From the NCBI GenBank assembly GCA_047629355.1, contig JBLHWU010000187.1, forward strand, positions 1 to 12,946: a stretch of DNA of 12,946 nucleotides, given 5' to 3'. Shown in pieces: positions 5,239 to 12,946 of the stretch (position 1 is the first letter of the stretch; each line of letters starts with the position of its first letter). Position numbers and translations under genes: made by a program. The notes beneath the pieces were generated by a model. It made no database searches, was not told the origin of the DNA, and was given only the letters and a program-made list of their open reading frames with translations. The DNA is from CAYUNA01 sp047629355. Its GTDB lineage: Bacteria; Bacteroidota; Bacteroidia; Chitinophagales; Saprospiraceae.

Positions 5239-7638
5239 ATGAAAAAATATACGCTACTATTTTATAGCTTAATCTTGGGTTTTACTGCATTTTCGCAAGT
5301 AAATATGGAACTTGTTGGGCAATTGACTTATCCTGAACGACTCAATGACATTTGGGGCTACGTCGCACCTGACGGTACAGAATATGCGCTCGTTGGGACG
5401 CTTGAAGGCACATCCATTGTTAGTCTTGCCGACCCTGCAAATCCTGTGGAGGTGGCAAAAATTAACGGTGATGAATCCATTTGGCGCGATTTGAAAACGT
5501 GGAATAATTATGCTTATGTAACTACGGATTCGCCTTCGGAAGATGGTTTATTAGTTATTGATTTATCGGAATTGCCCAACACGGTGAGTTCTTCTAATTG
5601 GAAGCCATACTTACCAGAATTGTCGATTGGAACAGATGAAGATACCCTTTTTAATTGCCATAATATTTACATTGACGAGTTCGGAACGGCTTATTTATCG
5701 GGCTGTAATCTCAATGAAGGTGGCGTTATTCTGGTTGATGTAGCGACTACGTCAGGGCAACCGATTTATGTTGGGGCGATAGAAGCGGTCTATTCTCATG
5801 ATGCCTATGCGCGTAATAATTTGTTGTATTCTTCCGAAATTTTGGACGGACGATTTAGCATTTTTGATGTGACGGATAAACTTGAACCCATCAAATTAGG
5901 GGAGCAAAAAACACCTTTTGAATTTTGCCATAACACATGGTTATCTGATGATGGAAACACGCTTTTTACGACCGACGAACGGGCAAATGCTTTTACTGCT
6001 GCTTATGATGTGAGTGACCCGACGGAGATTCGGTTTTTAGATGCCTATCGACCCGCTGCGACTTTGGGAACGGGTGTGATTCCGCATAATGTTCACGTTT
6101 TAGGGGATTATTTAGTGATTTCACATTATTCTGATGGCTGTATTATTGTCGATGCTACGCAGCCTGATAACTTAATCGAAGTTGGTCAATACGATACTTT
6201 TTTAGGAACAGATTCTGGTTTTAATGGGGATTGGGGTGCGTATCCATTTTTGCCGTCAGGATTGATTTTATTGAGTGATATTTCAGGAGGATTATTTGTT
6301 TTACAACCTACTTTTCAACGGGCGGTCTATTTGGAAGGTAAGGTGACGAATAGCGTAACGGGTGTAGGAATTCTGGATGCGGAAATTATGATTCAGTCGG
6401 ATATTTCCAATTTTGAAAAAACAGATATTGTTGGAAACTATAAAACAGGACAATTAGAAAGTGGGACGTTTTCTGTGCGTTTCAAGGCGATTGGTTTTTA
6501 TGATAAAATAGCGGAAGCGACGTTAGAAAATGGAGAAATTACGATTTTAAATGTCGAATTAGACCCCTTACCGCAATTTGTTTTCAATGGAAAAGTGCTT
6601 GACCAATCCAATCAAAATCCGCTCGAAGGCGCAATCGTTTTAATGGAAGGTACGGAGGTGAATTATGAAACGCAAACGGATGCTGAGGGGAATTTTGTAA
6701 TTCCTGATATTTATGAAGGCGATTATACTTTATATATTGGATTGTGGGGGTATGAAAACGTTGGCTTATTAGGTCAAAATATCACAGGGCAGAGTAGTCA
6801 AACGTTTGAATTGCAGCGAATTTACGAAGATAACTTTAATATAGACTTGGGTTGGGAAGTCAGCAATACCAGTGACCGAGGCGAGTGGGTGCGTGGTATT
6901 CCATTGGGTACAACTTGGAATAACCAACCTGTACAAGCAGGGGCAGACACCGAAGATTTTGGTGACCGCTGCTGGGTGACGCGCAATGGTCAAATTGATG
7001 GAAAAAGCGGGGATATTGACAATGGGGAAACGGCAATTACGACACCAAATATGGACTTAACGACTTATTTTGAACCAACTTTATCGTACCGTCCGTGGTT
7101 TGTGAATATACCAATTGATGATGAATTTCGGCAGCCTGATTCAATGTTTGTGACAGTTAGGAATGGCATCGAGGAAGTTGTTTTGGAAGTGATGGAAGAT
7201 TCGCGTGGAGAATGGCGAGAAGCGCGAAATTTTAAACTATCTGACTATCTTGAAATTACGGATTCAATGACGGTTTCTTTTACTGCTTTTGACCGCTTTT
7301 TGACAGATGATATTGCAGATGCAGGTTTGGATGATTTTCGAGTATCGGATGAAATCAGCTCCGAAGTTTTTGTTTTTGATGATGAAAATGTGCAGTTTGG
7401 CGTCTTTCCAAATCCATTTTACAATGAATTTATCATCGCCTATCAATCTAAGTTTCCTTTTTCAAAAATGGAAGCTATTTTGTACAATGCAGTTGGTCAA
7501 AAAGTAGACGTTTATACCTTGACGGAAACGGCTGGAAAAATAACGATTGATGTTAATTTGGCGGCGGGGATGTATTTTTTAATTATGGAAATTGATGGAA
7601 TAAGGAGTGAGGCGTTGCCTATTCAGAAGGGAATTTAG
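5239..7638 (+). CDS. Choice-of-anchor B family secreted protein with T9SS sorting domain (paralog 1)
   Basis: A 799-aa secreted protein. Residues 1-19 are a signal peptide (MKKYTLLFYSLILGFTAFSQ). Residues of about 20-355 form the choice-of-anchor B region, an LVIVD-like propeller with repeated blades: NDIWGYVAPDGTEYALVG, GTSIVSLADPANPVEV, CHNIYIDEFGTAYLSGC and HNVHVLGDYLVISHYSDG. Two carboxypeptidase-regulatory/CnaB-like beta-sandwiches follow at about 362-445 and 446-530. A jelly-roll (MAM-like) domain spans about 530-705, and a T9SS type A domain begins at FPNP (723-726). It is expected to be exported through Sec and the type IX system to the surface. The family is named for variable C-terminal anchors and its biochemical function is not known. 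It is a clear paralog of the protein at 8706-12029 along its whole length except for the PKD block. The ATG is supported by the signal peptide and an AGAAG 8 bp upstream. Confidence 0.9.
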   Translation: MKKYTLLFYSLILGFTAFSQVNMELVGQLTYPERLNDIWGYVAPDGTEYALVGTLEGTSIVSLADPANPVEVAKINGDESIWRDLKTWNNYAYVTTDSPSEDGLLVIDLSELPNTVSSSNWKPYLPELSIGTDEDTLFNCHNIYIDEFGTAYLSGCNLNEGGVILVDVATTSGQPIYVGAIEAVYSHDAYARNNLLYSSEILDGRFSIFDVTDKLEPIKLGEQKTPFEFCHNTWLSDDGNTLFTTDERANAFTAAYDVSDPTEIRFLDAYRPAATLGTGVIPHNVHVLGDYLVISHYSDGCIIVDATQPDNLIEVGQYDTFLGTDSGFNGDWGAYPFLPSGLILLSDISGGLFVLQPTFQRAVYLEGKVTNSVTGVGILDAEIMIQSDISNFEKTDIVGNYKTGQLESGTFSVRFKAIGFYDKIAEATLENGEITILNVELDPLPQFVFNGKVLDQSNQNPLEGAIVLMEGTEVNYETQTDAEGNFVIPDIYEGDYTLYIGLWGYENVGLLGQNITGQSSQTFELQRIYEDNFNIDLGWEVSNTSDRGEWVRGIPLGTTWNNQPVQAGADTEDFGDRCWVTRNGQIDGKSGDIDNGETAITTPNMDLTTYFEPTLSYRPWFVNIPIDDEFRQPDSMFVTVRNGIEEVVLEVMEDSRGEWREARNFKLSDYLEITDSMTVSFTAFDRFLTDDIADAGLDDFRVSDEISSEVFVFDDENVQFGVFPNPFYNEFIIAYQSKFPFSKMEAILYNAVGQKVDVYTLTETAGKITIDVNLAAGMYFLIMEIDGIRSEALPIQKGI

Positions 7639-7639
7639 A

Positions 7640-7759
7640 ATGAAAATAAAAATAGTTGCCGTGTTTTTAATTTGCATTTTGATTTTGATTAATTTTTTAT
7701 TAGAAATTAATGATTTAAAAAAAAATGTCCCGATTCAGCAAAGATTTTATAAAATATAG
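7640..7759 (+). CDS. Possible 39-aa single-pass membrane peptide
   Basis: The ATG lies 1 bp after the stop of the choice-of-anchor B gene. The reading frame encodes MKIKIVAVFLICILILINFL, a strong N-terminal hydrophobic helix, then a short polar tail ending in QQRFYKI. The tight spacing suggests translational coupling, but a sequence this AT-rich can produce a hydrophobic frame by chance. It is not recognised as a known family and could be the remnant of a longer gene. Confidence 0.3.
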   Translation: MKIKIVAVFLICILILINFLLEINDLKKNVPIQQRFYKI

Positions 7760-7964
7760 CTTTGTCACTCTGCTAACAAATATCCTGTTTTCAATTTTTA
7801 CTGTTATTAGGAATCTTACTTTTGTCGTTCCAAAAACGCTATGTCTTATATTTAAATTCAAAAAAAAAATTAACTCTTTTTGTATTATCATTTGAATAAG
7901 AAAAAATAGACCACGTATTACATCATTGAAAATCATGAAAAGTATTTATAAATTAAAATCATAA

Positions 7965-8368
7965 TTGTTCGAAGAAAAGAAAAAATCAATCGTTAAACGA
8001 ACTCTAACATTAGCGATACTTGCGGTAAGTGTTGGGTTCTTGATTTCAATAATAAATGCTGGTTTTGATTGGAGAACTTTGATGTTTATACTTCCTATTT
8101 CAGGAATTGCTATTTTTTTTGGATTGAAACAAGGTTTGAAAATGAAACAGGAAGCATGGGAAAGCTATGAAATAATCTGGGATAAAACGACGATTAAAAA
8201 ATCTCAAATCCGAACCAAAGATATTTTATTCGGATAGCGGAAATTATAGAAATTGTCGATAATAAAGGAGGAGTTATCATTAAAACTGATAAATCTTCGA
8301 ATCTAATTTTTATCCCGAAGGAATTAGAAGATTTCAATGAATTAATTGATGAATTAAAATCTCAATAA
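7965..8368 (+). pseudogene. Frameshifted small membrane protein with PH-like tail
   Basis: The first part (7965-8237) encodes MFEEKKKSIVKRTLTLAILA, then two hydrophobic helices and EIIWDKTTIKKSQIRTKDIL, and stops at 8235. The next frame continues without a break as IAEIIEIVDNKGGVIIKTDK, then IFIPKELEDFNELIDELKSQ, and stops at 8366-8368. Together they look like one protein of about 134 aa with two N-terminal membrane segments and a beta-rich tail resembling bacterial PH/YcxB-like domains. The break is near the T run at about 8224-8232 and fits loss of one base. The first part also lacks an ATG: TTG at 7965 directly follows an in-frame TAA (7962-7964), and an in-frame ATG at 7935 is cut off by that stop. 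Two lesions suggest a decayed gene. Sequencing error is the alternative. Confidence 0.6.
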
Positions 8369-8608
8369 ATGATAAATAAACAAATTCTACCGTTAATTGG
8401 AATGTCAATTTTAATGGGTATTTTTTATATAAGTAATGATAAGATGGTAGAATTGGTGAAAGGCATTCCATTAATCATTATTTTAGTTTGGTCAATGATT
8501 TCAACTTACAAAAGCAATATTGATTCAAAATTAAAGAGATATTCGTTAATTTCAATTGTTGTAATTCTTTCAATATTTGGAAGGTTATACTTTCAATTAA
8601 TGAATTGA
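8369..8608 (+). CDS. Small membrane protein of unknown function, three helices
   Basis: A 79-aa protein with three hydrophobic segments: ILPLIGMSILMGIFYI (about 6-21), IPLIIILVWSMISTY (about 34-48) and YSLISIVVILSIFGRLYF (about 58-75), separated by short lysine-rich loops. Its ATG directly follows the TAA of the frameshifted gene, so the two were probably co-transcribed and translationally coupled. No family is recognised. Basic residues in the loops suggest an integral inner-membrane protein. It could be a companion of the PH-like protein upstream. Confidence 0.55.
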   Translation: MINKQILPLIGMSILMGIFYISNDKMVELVKGIPLIIILVWSMISTYKSNIDSKLKRYSLISIVVILSIFGRLYFQLMN

Positions 8609-8705
8609 AAAACAGAGTAATCAATAATGTGTGAAAGGTAGAAACACTTTCGACAACTTGGTTTTAAATTTAATAAAAATAACACCTTTTAATTATCTTT
8701 TCCGT

Positions 8706-11700
8706 ATGAAAAAAATAGTACAAATAGTAGCATTTATCTTATGCTCTACCACCATGTTTGCACAACTCAACATGGATTTAGTCGGTGAATTAGGCTACAA
8801 CAATACCAACCTCAGCGACATTTGGGGCTGGGCAGACCCAGACGACGGCACAGAATACGCCATCGTAGGCTTGGGCAATGGAACATCTATCGTCAGCCTC
8901 GCCGACCCCGCTAATCCCACGGAAGTGCAATACATTCCTGGGCAACAATCAACTTGGAGAGATATCAAGACGTGGGGTGACTATGCATACGTCACCTGTG
9001 ACGAAGGCGGCTCGACCGAAGGTCTATTGGTGATTGATTTGACCAATGCACCGGACAATATTACCTGGTTCAATTGGAATCCAACCATTGCTGGAGAAGT
9101 GATGAATAAATGCCATAATATTTATATTGATGAATTTGGATATGCGTATTTGGCAGGTTGCAATAACAATGATGGAGGGATGTTAATTATTGATGTTTTT
9201 ACGACGCCGGGCACGCCAATATTGGAAGCGATTGCGCCATCAGTTTACTCGCACGATGTATTTACGCGGGACAATATCATGTATTCTTCTGAAATTTATG
9301 AAGGACATTTAGGTATTTATGATGTTTCTGATAAAACCAATATTACGCTGCAAGCAACCCAACCAACGCCGGCTAACTTTACGCACAATGCCTGGTTAAG
9401 TGACGATAGCAATACGGTTTTTACGACAGATGAAGTGGCGAATGCGCCAATTGGAGCGTATGATATTTCAGATTTAGACAACATTGTAGAGGTTGACCAA
9501 TTTCTGCCAATTGAGACGATTGGTGAAGGGGTCATTCCGCACAATGTCCACGTTTGGGAAGATTGGTTGTTGATTTCTTACTATACAGATGGCGGGATTG
9601 TCGTTGATGCGTCGAATCCTTCTAACTTAATTGAAGTTGGTAATTTTGATACGTTTTTAGGGGGCAATGGCGGCTTTAGTGGCGCATGGGGCTTGTATCC
9701 ATTTTTGCCATCAGGACTGGTTTTGGTATCAGATATCGGCAATGGTTTGTTTGTTTTACAACCTAATTTAGTAAGAGCTTGTTGGTTGGAAGGCTTTGTG
9801 ACAGACGCCAACACTGGTGTGCCAATCTTCGGGGCAGATGTTTCTATTGACTCACCGCAAGCGAATATGGGAAGTTCTGATTTGACTGGAGAATACAAGA
9901 CTGGGCAAGCAATTTCTGGTATTTTTGATGTAACATTCAGCGCAGCAGGTTATGTTTCTCAAACTGTTCCTGCGACTTTAGAAAATGGCGTAATTACTAT
10001 TTTGAATGTACAATTAGGTACTTTCCCATTGACTGGAAATATAGTTAAAGCGGCTAACGGACAGCCTGTTACTGGTGGCTACGTTCTGCTTTCAAACGCC
10101 AACGAAACTTATGAAGCAACGAGTGACCTTAATGGTAAATTTCCAATCCCAATGACCTTAGAAGGTGACTTCGATGTATTGGCAGCAGGTTGGGGATGCG
10201 CGCATTTGGTAGGAACGGCAACGATTGTAAGTGGAGAGGAGGTTTTTATTGAATTGGAAACAGGCTACCAAGATGACTTTTTTGCAGATTTAGGTTGGGT
10301 GTTGAACAACCAAGGGGCAACAACGGGAGATTGGGAAAGAGCTGAACCAATAGGTACTAATTTCCAAGGTCAACAAAGCAATACTGATACTGATGTTTCC
10401 AATGATTTAGGCGATGAATGCTACGTAACTGGTAACGGTGGTGGCGGTGCTGGAAATGATGATATTGACGGAGGTATTACGCAATTGATTTCTCCTGTGA
10501 TTGATTTATCAGGCTATAATTTACCTGTTTTGACTTTCAGTTATTGGTTTTTTAATGCTGGAGGACAAGGAACGCCAAATGACCAATTGGAAGTTCGTAT
10601 TTCAAATGGAACAGACGAAGTTGTTTTGTTAAATACCAACGATAGCAATAGTGAATGGATGGAATCGGAGGAATACAACTTAGCTGATTTTATTATTTTG
10701 AGCAACAATATGACCCTAATTGTAGAATCTGGTGATCAAGACCCTGGGCATTTAGCAGAAGCGGCTTTTGATAAATTTTTGATTGCAGAAACGTCGCTTT
10801 ATCCGCCTTTTAGTATCTCTACGACTTCAGGTTGTGTACCAGAAACGGTTCAGTTTATGGACAATTCGGATAGCACTGCGACGTATAGTTGGGTATTTGA
10901 AGGTGGAAATCCAGCAACTTCTACGGAAGCAAACCCTTCAGTAACTTACGAAAATACTGGTAATTTTACGGTTTCTTTAATGGTAATGACCGATGAAGGT
11001 AGTATTTACGAATTGACCAATACTGATATCATTATGATTGGTGACGAACCAACAGCAGATTTTAGTTTTACGACAATCGGTAATGTTATTAATTTTGAGA
11101 ATACGTCTGTTGCCGGAACGGATTACAGCTGGAATTTTGGAGACATGGGAACAAGTACCATGGAAAATCCAAGTTACACTTACAATGAAACAGGAACTTA
11201 TAACGTAACGTTGACTACGACAAATGCTTGTGGTTCTTCCATGGTTTCTTTCTCCATTGAAGTATCGAGTGTACCGCCACTTGCTGGTTTTGATATCAGT
11301 GATTTGATGGGTTGTGCACCATTTGAAGTTAATTTTTCTGACCAATCAACGGGTACGCCGACTACTTGGGAATGGGCAATTCCAGGTTCTGATAACGAAA
11401 CGTCAACGGAACAAAATCCAACGGTAACGTATGATACACCAGGTACGTACAGCGTATCTTTGACAGTCATAAACGACTCAGGAACGAGCAATGTGATTGA
11501 GAGTCAGGTGATTGTGGTAGAAGCTGCACCGACTGTTAATTTTTCTGCAATTGTGGGGGACGCTGGAGAAGTTGTTTTCACTAATTTGTCAGAAAACTCG
11601 ACGCAATTCGTTTGGGATTTTGGGGACGATAATGAAAGTGAGGAAGAAAATCCAACCTATACTTATGCTGAAGCGGGAGAGTACACTGTACTTTTAACTG

Positions 11701-12029
11701 CGATAAACGATTGCGGACAAGTCGGATTTGCAGGAACGGTTACGGTAATTATTACTGATGTAGAGGACATTTATAAAAATGTCAACTTCACCGCTTTCCC
11801 GAATCCTTTTGCAGAAAGCATCGCTATTGGTTTTGATACAGAAATTGCTTTGAATGATGCAAAAATCAACGTTTTCAACGCCTTAGGTCAATTGATGGAA
11901 ACGTATCAAGTTGCTGGAAACGGTGGAGTCGTGGCAGTTGGAAATGACTTGCGGGCAGGCTTGTATTTTGTAGAACTACAAGTAGCTGGTAAAGTGATTC
12001 AGCAAGAGAAGATTGTGAAAGTGAAGTAA
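8706..12029 (+). CDS. Choice-of-anchor B family secreted protein with four PKD domains and T9SS sorting domain (paralog 2)
   Basis: A 1107-aa secreted protein starting at the ATG at 8706. An upstream GTG at 8631 is in frame but would bury the signal peptide MKKIVQIVAFILCSTTMFAQ. The choice-of-anchor B propeller (about 20-357) has the same blades as paralog 1 (SDIWGWADPDDGTEYAIVG, GTSIVSLADPANPTEV, KCHNIYIDEFGYAYLAGC, IPHNVHVWEDWLLISYYTDG). Two CnaB-like sandwiches lie at about 358-440 and 440-520, and a jelly-roll domain at about 520-695. Four PKD repeats start at about 698, 782, 857 and 941 with the typical YSWNFGD/FVWDFGD and GTYNVTLT signatures. A T9SS domain runs from FPNP (1031-1034) to the end. 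PKD domains are extended immunoglobulin-like spacers or binding modules of surface proteins. Its role is probably cell-surface adhesion or ligand binding, but no enzymatic motif is visible. It is followed by a strong terminator at 12091. Confidence 0.9.
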   Translation: MKKIVQIVAFILCSTTMFAQLNMDLVGELGYNNTNLSDIWGWADPDDGTEYAIVGLGNGTSIVSLADPANPTEVQYIPGQQSTWRDIKTWGDYAYVTCDEGGSTEGLLVIDLTNAPDNITWFNWNPTIAGEVMNKCHNIYIDEFGYAYLAGCNNNDGGMLIIDVFTTPGTPILEAIAPSVYSHDVFTRDNIMYSSEIYEGHLGIYDVSDKTNITLQATQPTPANFTHNAWLSDDSNTVFTTDEVANAPIGAYDISDLDNIVEVDQFLPIETIGEGVIPHNVHVWEDWLLISYYTDGGIVVDASNPSNLIEVGNFDTFLGGNGGFSGAWGLYPFLPSGLVLVSDIGNGLFVLQPNLVRACWLEGFVTDANTGVPIFGADVSIDSPQANMGSSDLTGEYKTGQAISGIFDVTFSAAGYVSQTVPATLENGVITILNVQLGTFPLTGNIVKAANGQPVTGGYVLLSNANETYEATSDLNGKFPIPMTLEGDFDVLAAGWGCAHLVGTATIVSGEEVFIELETGYQDDFFADLGWVLNNQGATTGDWERAEPIGTNFQGQQSNTDTDVSNDLGDECYVTGNGGGGAGNDDIDGGITQLISPVIDLSGYNLPVLTFSYWFFNAGGQGTPNDQLEVRISNGTDEVVLLNTNDSNSEWMESEEYNLADFIILSNNMTLIVESGDQDPGHLAEAAFDKFLIAETSLYPPFSISTTSGCVPETVQFMDNSDSTATYSWVFEGGNPATSTEANPSVTYENTGNFTVSLMVMTDEGSIYELTNTDIIMIGDEPTADFSFTTIGNVINFENTSVAGTDYSWNFGDMGTSTMENPSYTYNETGTYNVTLTTTNACGSSMVSFSIEVSSVPPLAGFDISDLMGCAPFEVNFSDQSTGTPTTWEWAIPGSDNETSTEQNPTVTYDTPGTYSVSLTVINDSGTSNVIESQVIVVEAAPTVNFSAIVGDAGEVVFTNLSENSTQFVWDFGDDNESEEENPTYTYAEAGEYTVLLTAINDCGQVGFAGTVTVIITDVEDIYKNVNFTAFPNPFAESIAIGFDTEIALNDAKINVFNALGQLMETYQVAGNGGVVAVGNDLRAGLYFVELQVAGKVIQQEKIVKVK

Positions 12030-12090
12030 TGTCTTCCGACGCGGCGGGTTTCGCCCACCTCGTCTGTTTGTCAATAAGACAACTCAAATA

Positions 12091-12129
12091 AAAGGGCTGC
12101 AAGTTGTGAGATTTGCAGCCCTTTTTATT
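12091..12129 (+). terminator. Rho-independent terminator after paralog 2
   Basis: The stem aaagggctgcaa (12091-12102) pairs perfectly with ttgcagcccttt (12113-12124) around a 10-nt loop, followed by T-rich ttattttg. It lies 61 bp after the stop of the choice-of-anchor B/PKD gene. The A run before the stem would let it act weakly in the other direction as well. Confidence 0.88.
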
Positions 12130-12187
12130 TTGAAAATTTTGATATGTAATCGAAATGGAATATTTTACAGCAAAATATTTAAAACAT

Positions 12188-12279
12188 TAGACTTTATGAA
12201 TGGCGACTCTGGATAATTCGCAAACTATTGATTATCAATTATTTGCAATTCTAAAAAAGCTACTCATTCATAAAGTCTA
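12188..12279. mobile_element. MITE-like nested palindrome upstream of the DUF5362-like gene
   Basis: Perfect 15-bp inverted repeats tagactttatgaatg (12188-12202) and cattcataaagtcta (12265-12279) bound a 92-bp AT-rich segment. A second imperfect palindrome lies inside it (about 12230-12256, gcaaac to atttgc, 22 of 27 positions symmetric). If the repeats are trimmed by one base, ATT flanks both sides (12186-12188 and 12279-12281), a possible target duplication. A TA duplication is the alternative reading. It ends 15 bp before the next gene, so it must overlap that gene's promoter or leader. It could instead be a regulatory hairpin. Confidence 0.5.
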
Positions 12280-12294
12280 TTAAATCAAAACGAC

Positions 12295-12762
12295 ATGAAA
12301 AACCTTGAAATTTTAGACTTTGACACCAACGAAACGGGGATTGCCATCACACACGAGTCCCGGGCTTATCTACAAGAAGCGGCCAAATGGGGTAAGTTTT
12401 TAGCCATTGTTGGGTTTGTATTTATTGGAATCATTGCCTTAATAGCCGTTTTTGCAGGCTCAATTATGGGCACGATGATGGGCGAATTAGGCGGCGGTCA
12501 TGGCTTTCCAGGCGGCGGTATTTTCTTGACAGTCTTATATTTAGGAATTGCGGCACTTTATTTTTTCCCTTGTCTATATCTGTATAAATTTTCTACTCAG
12601 ACAAAAATGGCCTTATTGACCAACAGCACCCAAGGCTTGTCAGAATCTCTAAAAAATTTAAAATCGATGTTTAAATTTATGGGAATTTTTACGGCGGTTA
12701 TCCTGTCACTTTATGCGTTGATATTCATTTCTTCTCTCTTGTTTATGGGGGCGAGTTTTTAG
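12295..12762 (+). CDS. DUF5362-like integral membrane protein
   Basis: A 155-aa protein resembling the Bacteroidetes DUF5362 family. A polar N-terminus ends in SRAYLQEAAKWGKFLAIVGF, the typical family opening. Hydrophobic helices lie at about 35-58, 77-97 and 129-153. A glycine-rich loop (GELGGGHGFPGGG, about 63-75) separates the first two. FFPCLYLYKFS and SLKNLKSMFKFMGIF are further family-like segments. The function is unknown, and the length is normal for the family. The start ATG is fixed by the lack of another upstream Met. The nested palindrome directly upstream probably affects its transcription, and no gene follows closely enough to suggest an operon. Confidence 0.75.
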   Translation: MKNLEILDFDTNETGIAITHESRAYLQEAAKWGKFLAIVGFVFIGIIALIAVFAGSIMGTMMGELGGGHGFPGGGIFLTVLYLGIAALYFFPCLYLYKFSTQTKMALLTNSTQGLSESLKNLKSMFKFMGIFTAVILSLYALIFISSLLFMGASF

Positions 12763-12946
12763 TATTTTTGTGTTCTTCAATAGTTCGTGGGAAAGTTTGA
12801 AAAATTGGTGAAAGTTTTACCTTAGTAAAAACGATTTAATAAGTTGGATCATAATGCGCCGTAATTTTTTCTTCTAAAGAATTCAAAAAATCGTTGCATA
12901 GCCTTCGTTACGGAACTATTTTTTGTGTTTTTTAGAAGGGAAAAGG
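12763..12946. other. AT-rich 3' edge, no gene assigned
   Basis: The last 184 bp hold short complementary segments (for example ccgtaa near 12860 with ttacgg near 12910, and cttctaaa near 12871 with tttagaag near 12935) that could form a structure. One minus-strand frame is open from the edge to a stop at 12849-12851 (31 codons, including RFFEFFRRKNYGAL), possibly the end of a gene outside the window. The support is too weak to call it. Confidence 0.25.

Noticed and set aside
7821..7854. Possible Bacteroidetes promoter (tttg, 22 nt, tatattta)
   Set aside because: The -7 element matches 7 of 8 bases, but the spacing is long and the region is so AT-rich that such matches are expected by chance.
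8631..8705. 25-codon N-terminal extension of paralog 2 from a GTG
   Set aside because: It would place the signal peptide internally. The ATG at 8706 begins directly with a typical lysine-plus-hydrophobic export signal matching paralog 1.
9317..9898. Minus-strand open frames of 75-105 codons inside paralog 2
   Set aside because: They lie antisense within a strongly supported coding gene and have no recognisable motifs, so they are shadow frames.
12030..12070. Second terminator hairpin (ggcgggtttcgccc) directly after paralog 2
   Set aside because: The stem is only about 4 bp and no T run follows. The hairpin at 12091 is far stronger.
12849..12946. Minus-strand open frame of 31 codons at the right edge
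   Set aside because: It is too short and of low complexity. No family is recognisable without the sequence beyond the edge.

Overview
The window looks like chromosomal DNA of a member of the Bacteroidetes, most likely a Saprospiraceae- or Cytophaga-like gliding or filamentous bacterium. Three large secreted proteins end in Por/type IX secretion (T9SS) sorting domains with the FPNP/YPNP motif. Two of these belong to the choice-of-anchor B family, one of them with PKD repeats. Intergenic DNA is AT-rich, ribosome binding sites are weak, and a DUF5362-type membrane protein is present. No plasmid, phage or CRISPR signature was seen.

Layout. 1-603: the 5' part of an IS630-family insertion sequence on the minus strand, cut by the window edge, with its transposase in two frames. 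903-1694: a lone FkbM-type methyltransferase. 1881-4463 (minus): a large secreted fusion of a PQQ-type sugar dehydrogenase propeller, a diheme cytochrome c module and a T9SS tail. 4464-5238: a divergent intergenic region packed with palindromes. These are a 57-bp palindrome whose arm matches the IS630 end, two tandem long hairpins of about 165 bp that share a core but differ in their outer stems, and a pair of GTAGACTTCAGTCTAC-type repeats. 5239-7638 and 8706-12029: two paralogous choice-of-anchor B proteins in the same orientation. The second carries four PKD domains that the first lacks. 7640-8608, between the paralogs: small membrane-protein genes, one clearly frameshifted. 12091-12129: an intrinsic terminator. 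12188-12279: a nested palindrome that looks like a miniature transposon. 12295-12762: a DUF5362-like membrane protein.

How the genes may work together. The sequence suggests a surface and secretome region. The dehydrogenase-cytochrome fusion would oxidise a substrate at the cell surface or in the periplasm and pass electrons to heme. The two anchor-B paralogs would be exported by T9SS and attached to or released from the surface. Nothing ties these genes into one pathway. No defence system or other clear new multi-gene system was found. The most unusual content is non-coding: the tandem long hairpins and the IS-related palindrome in the divergent region.
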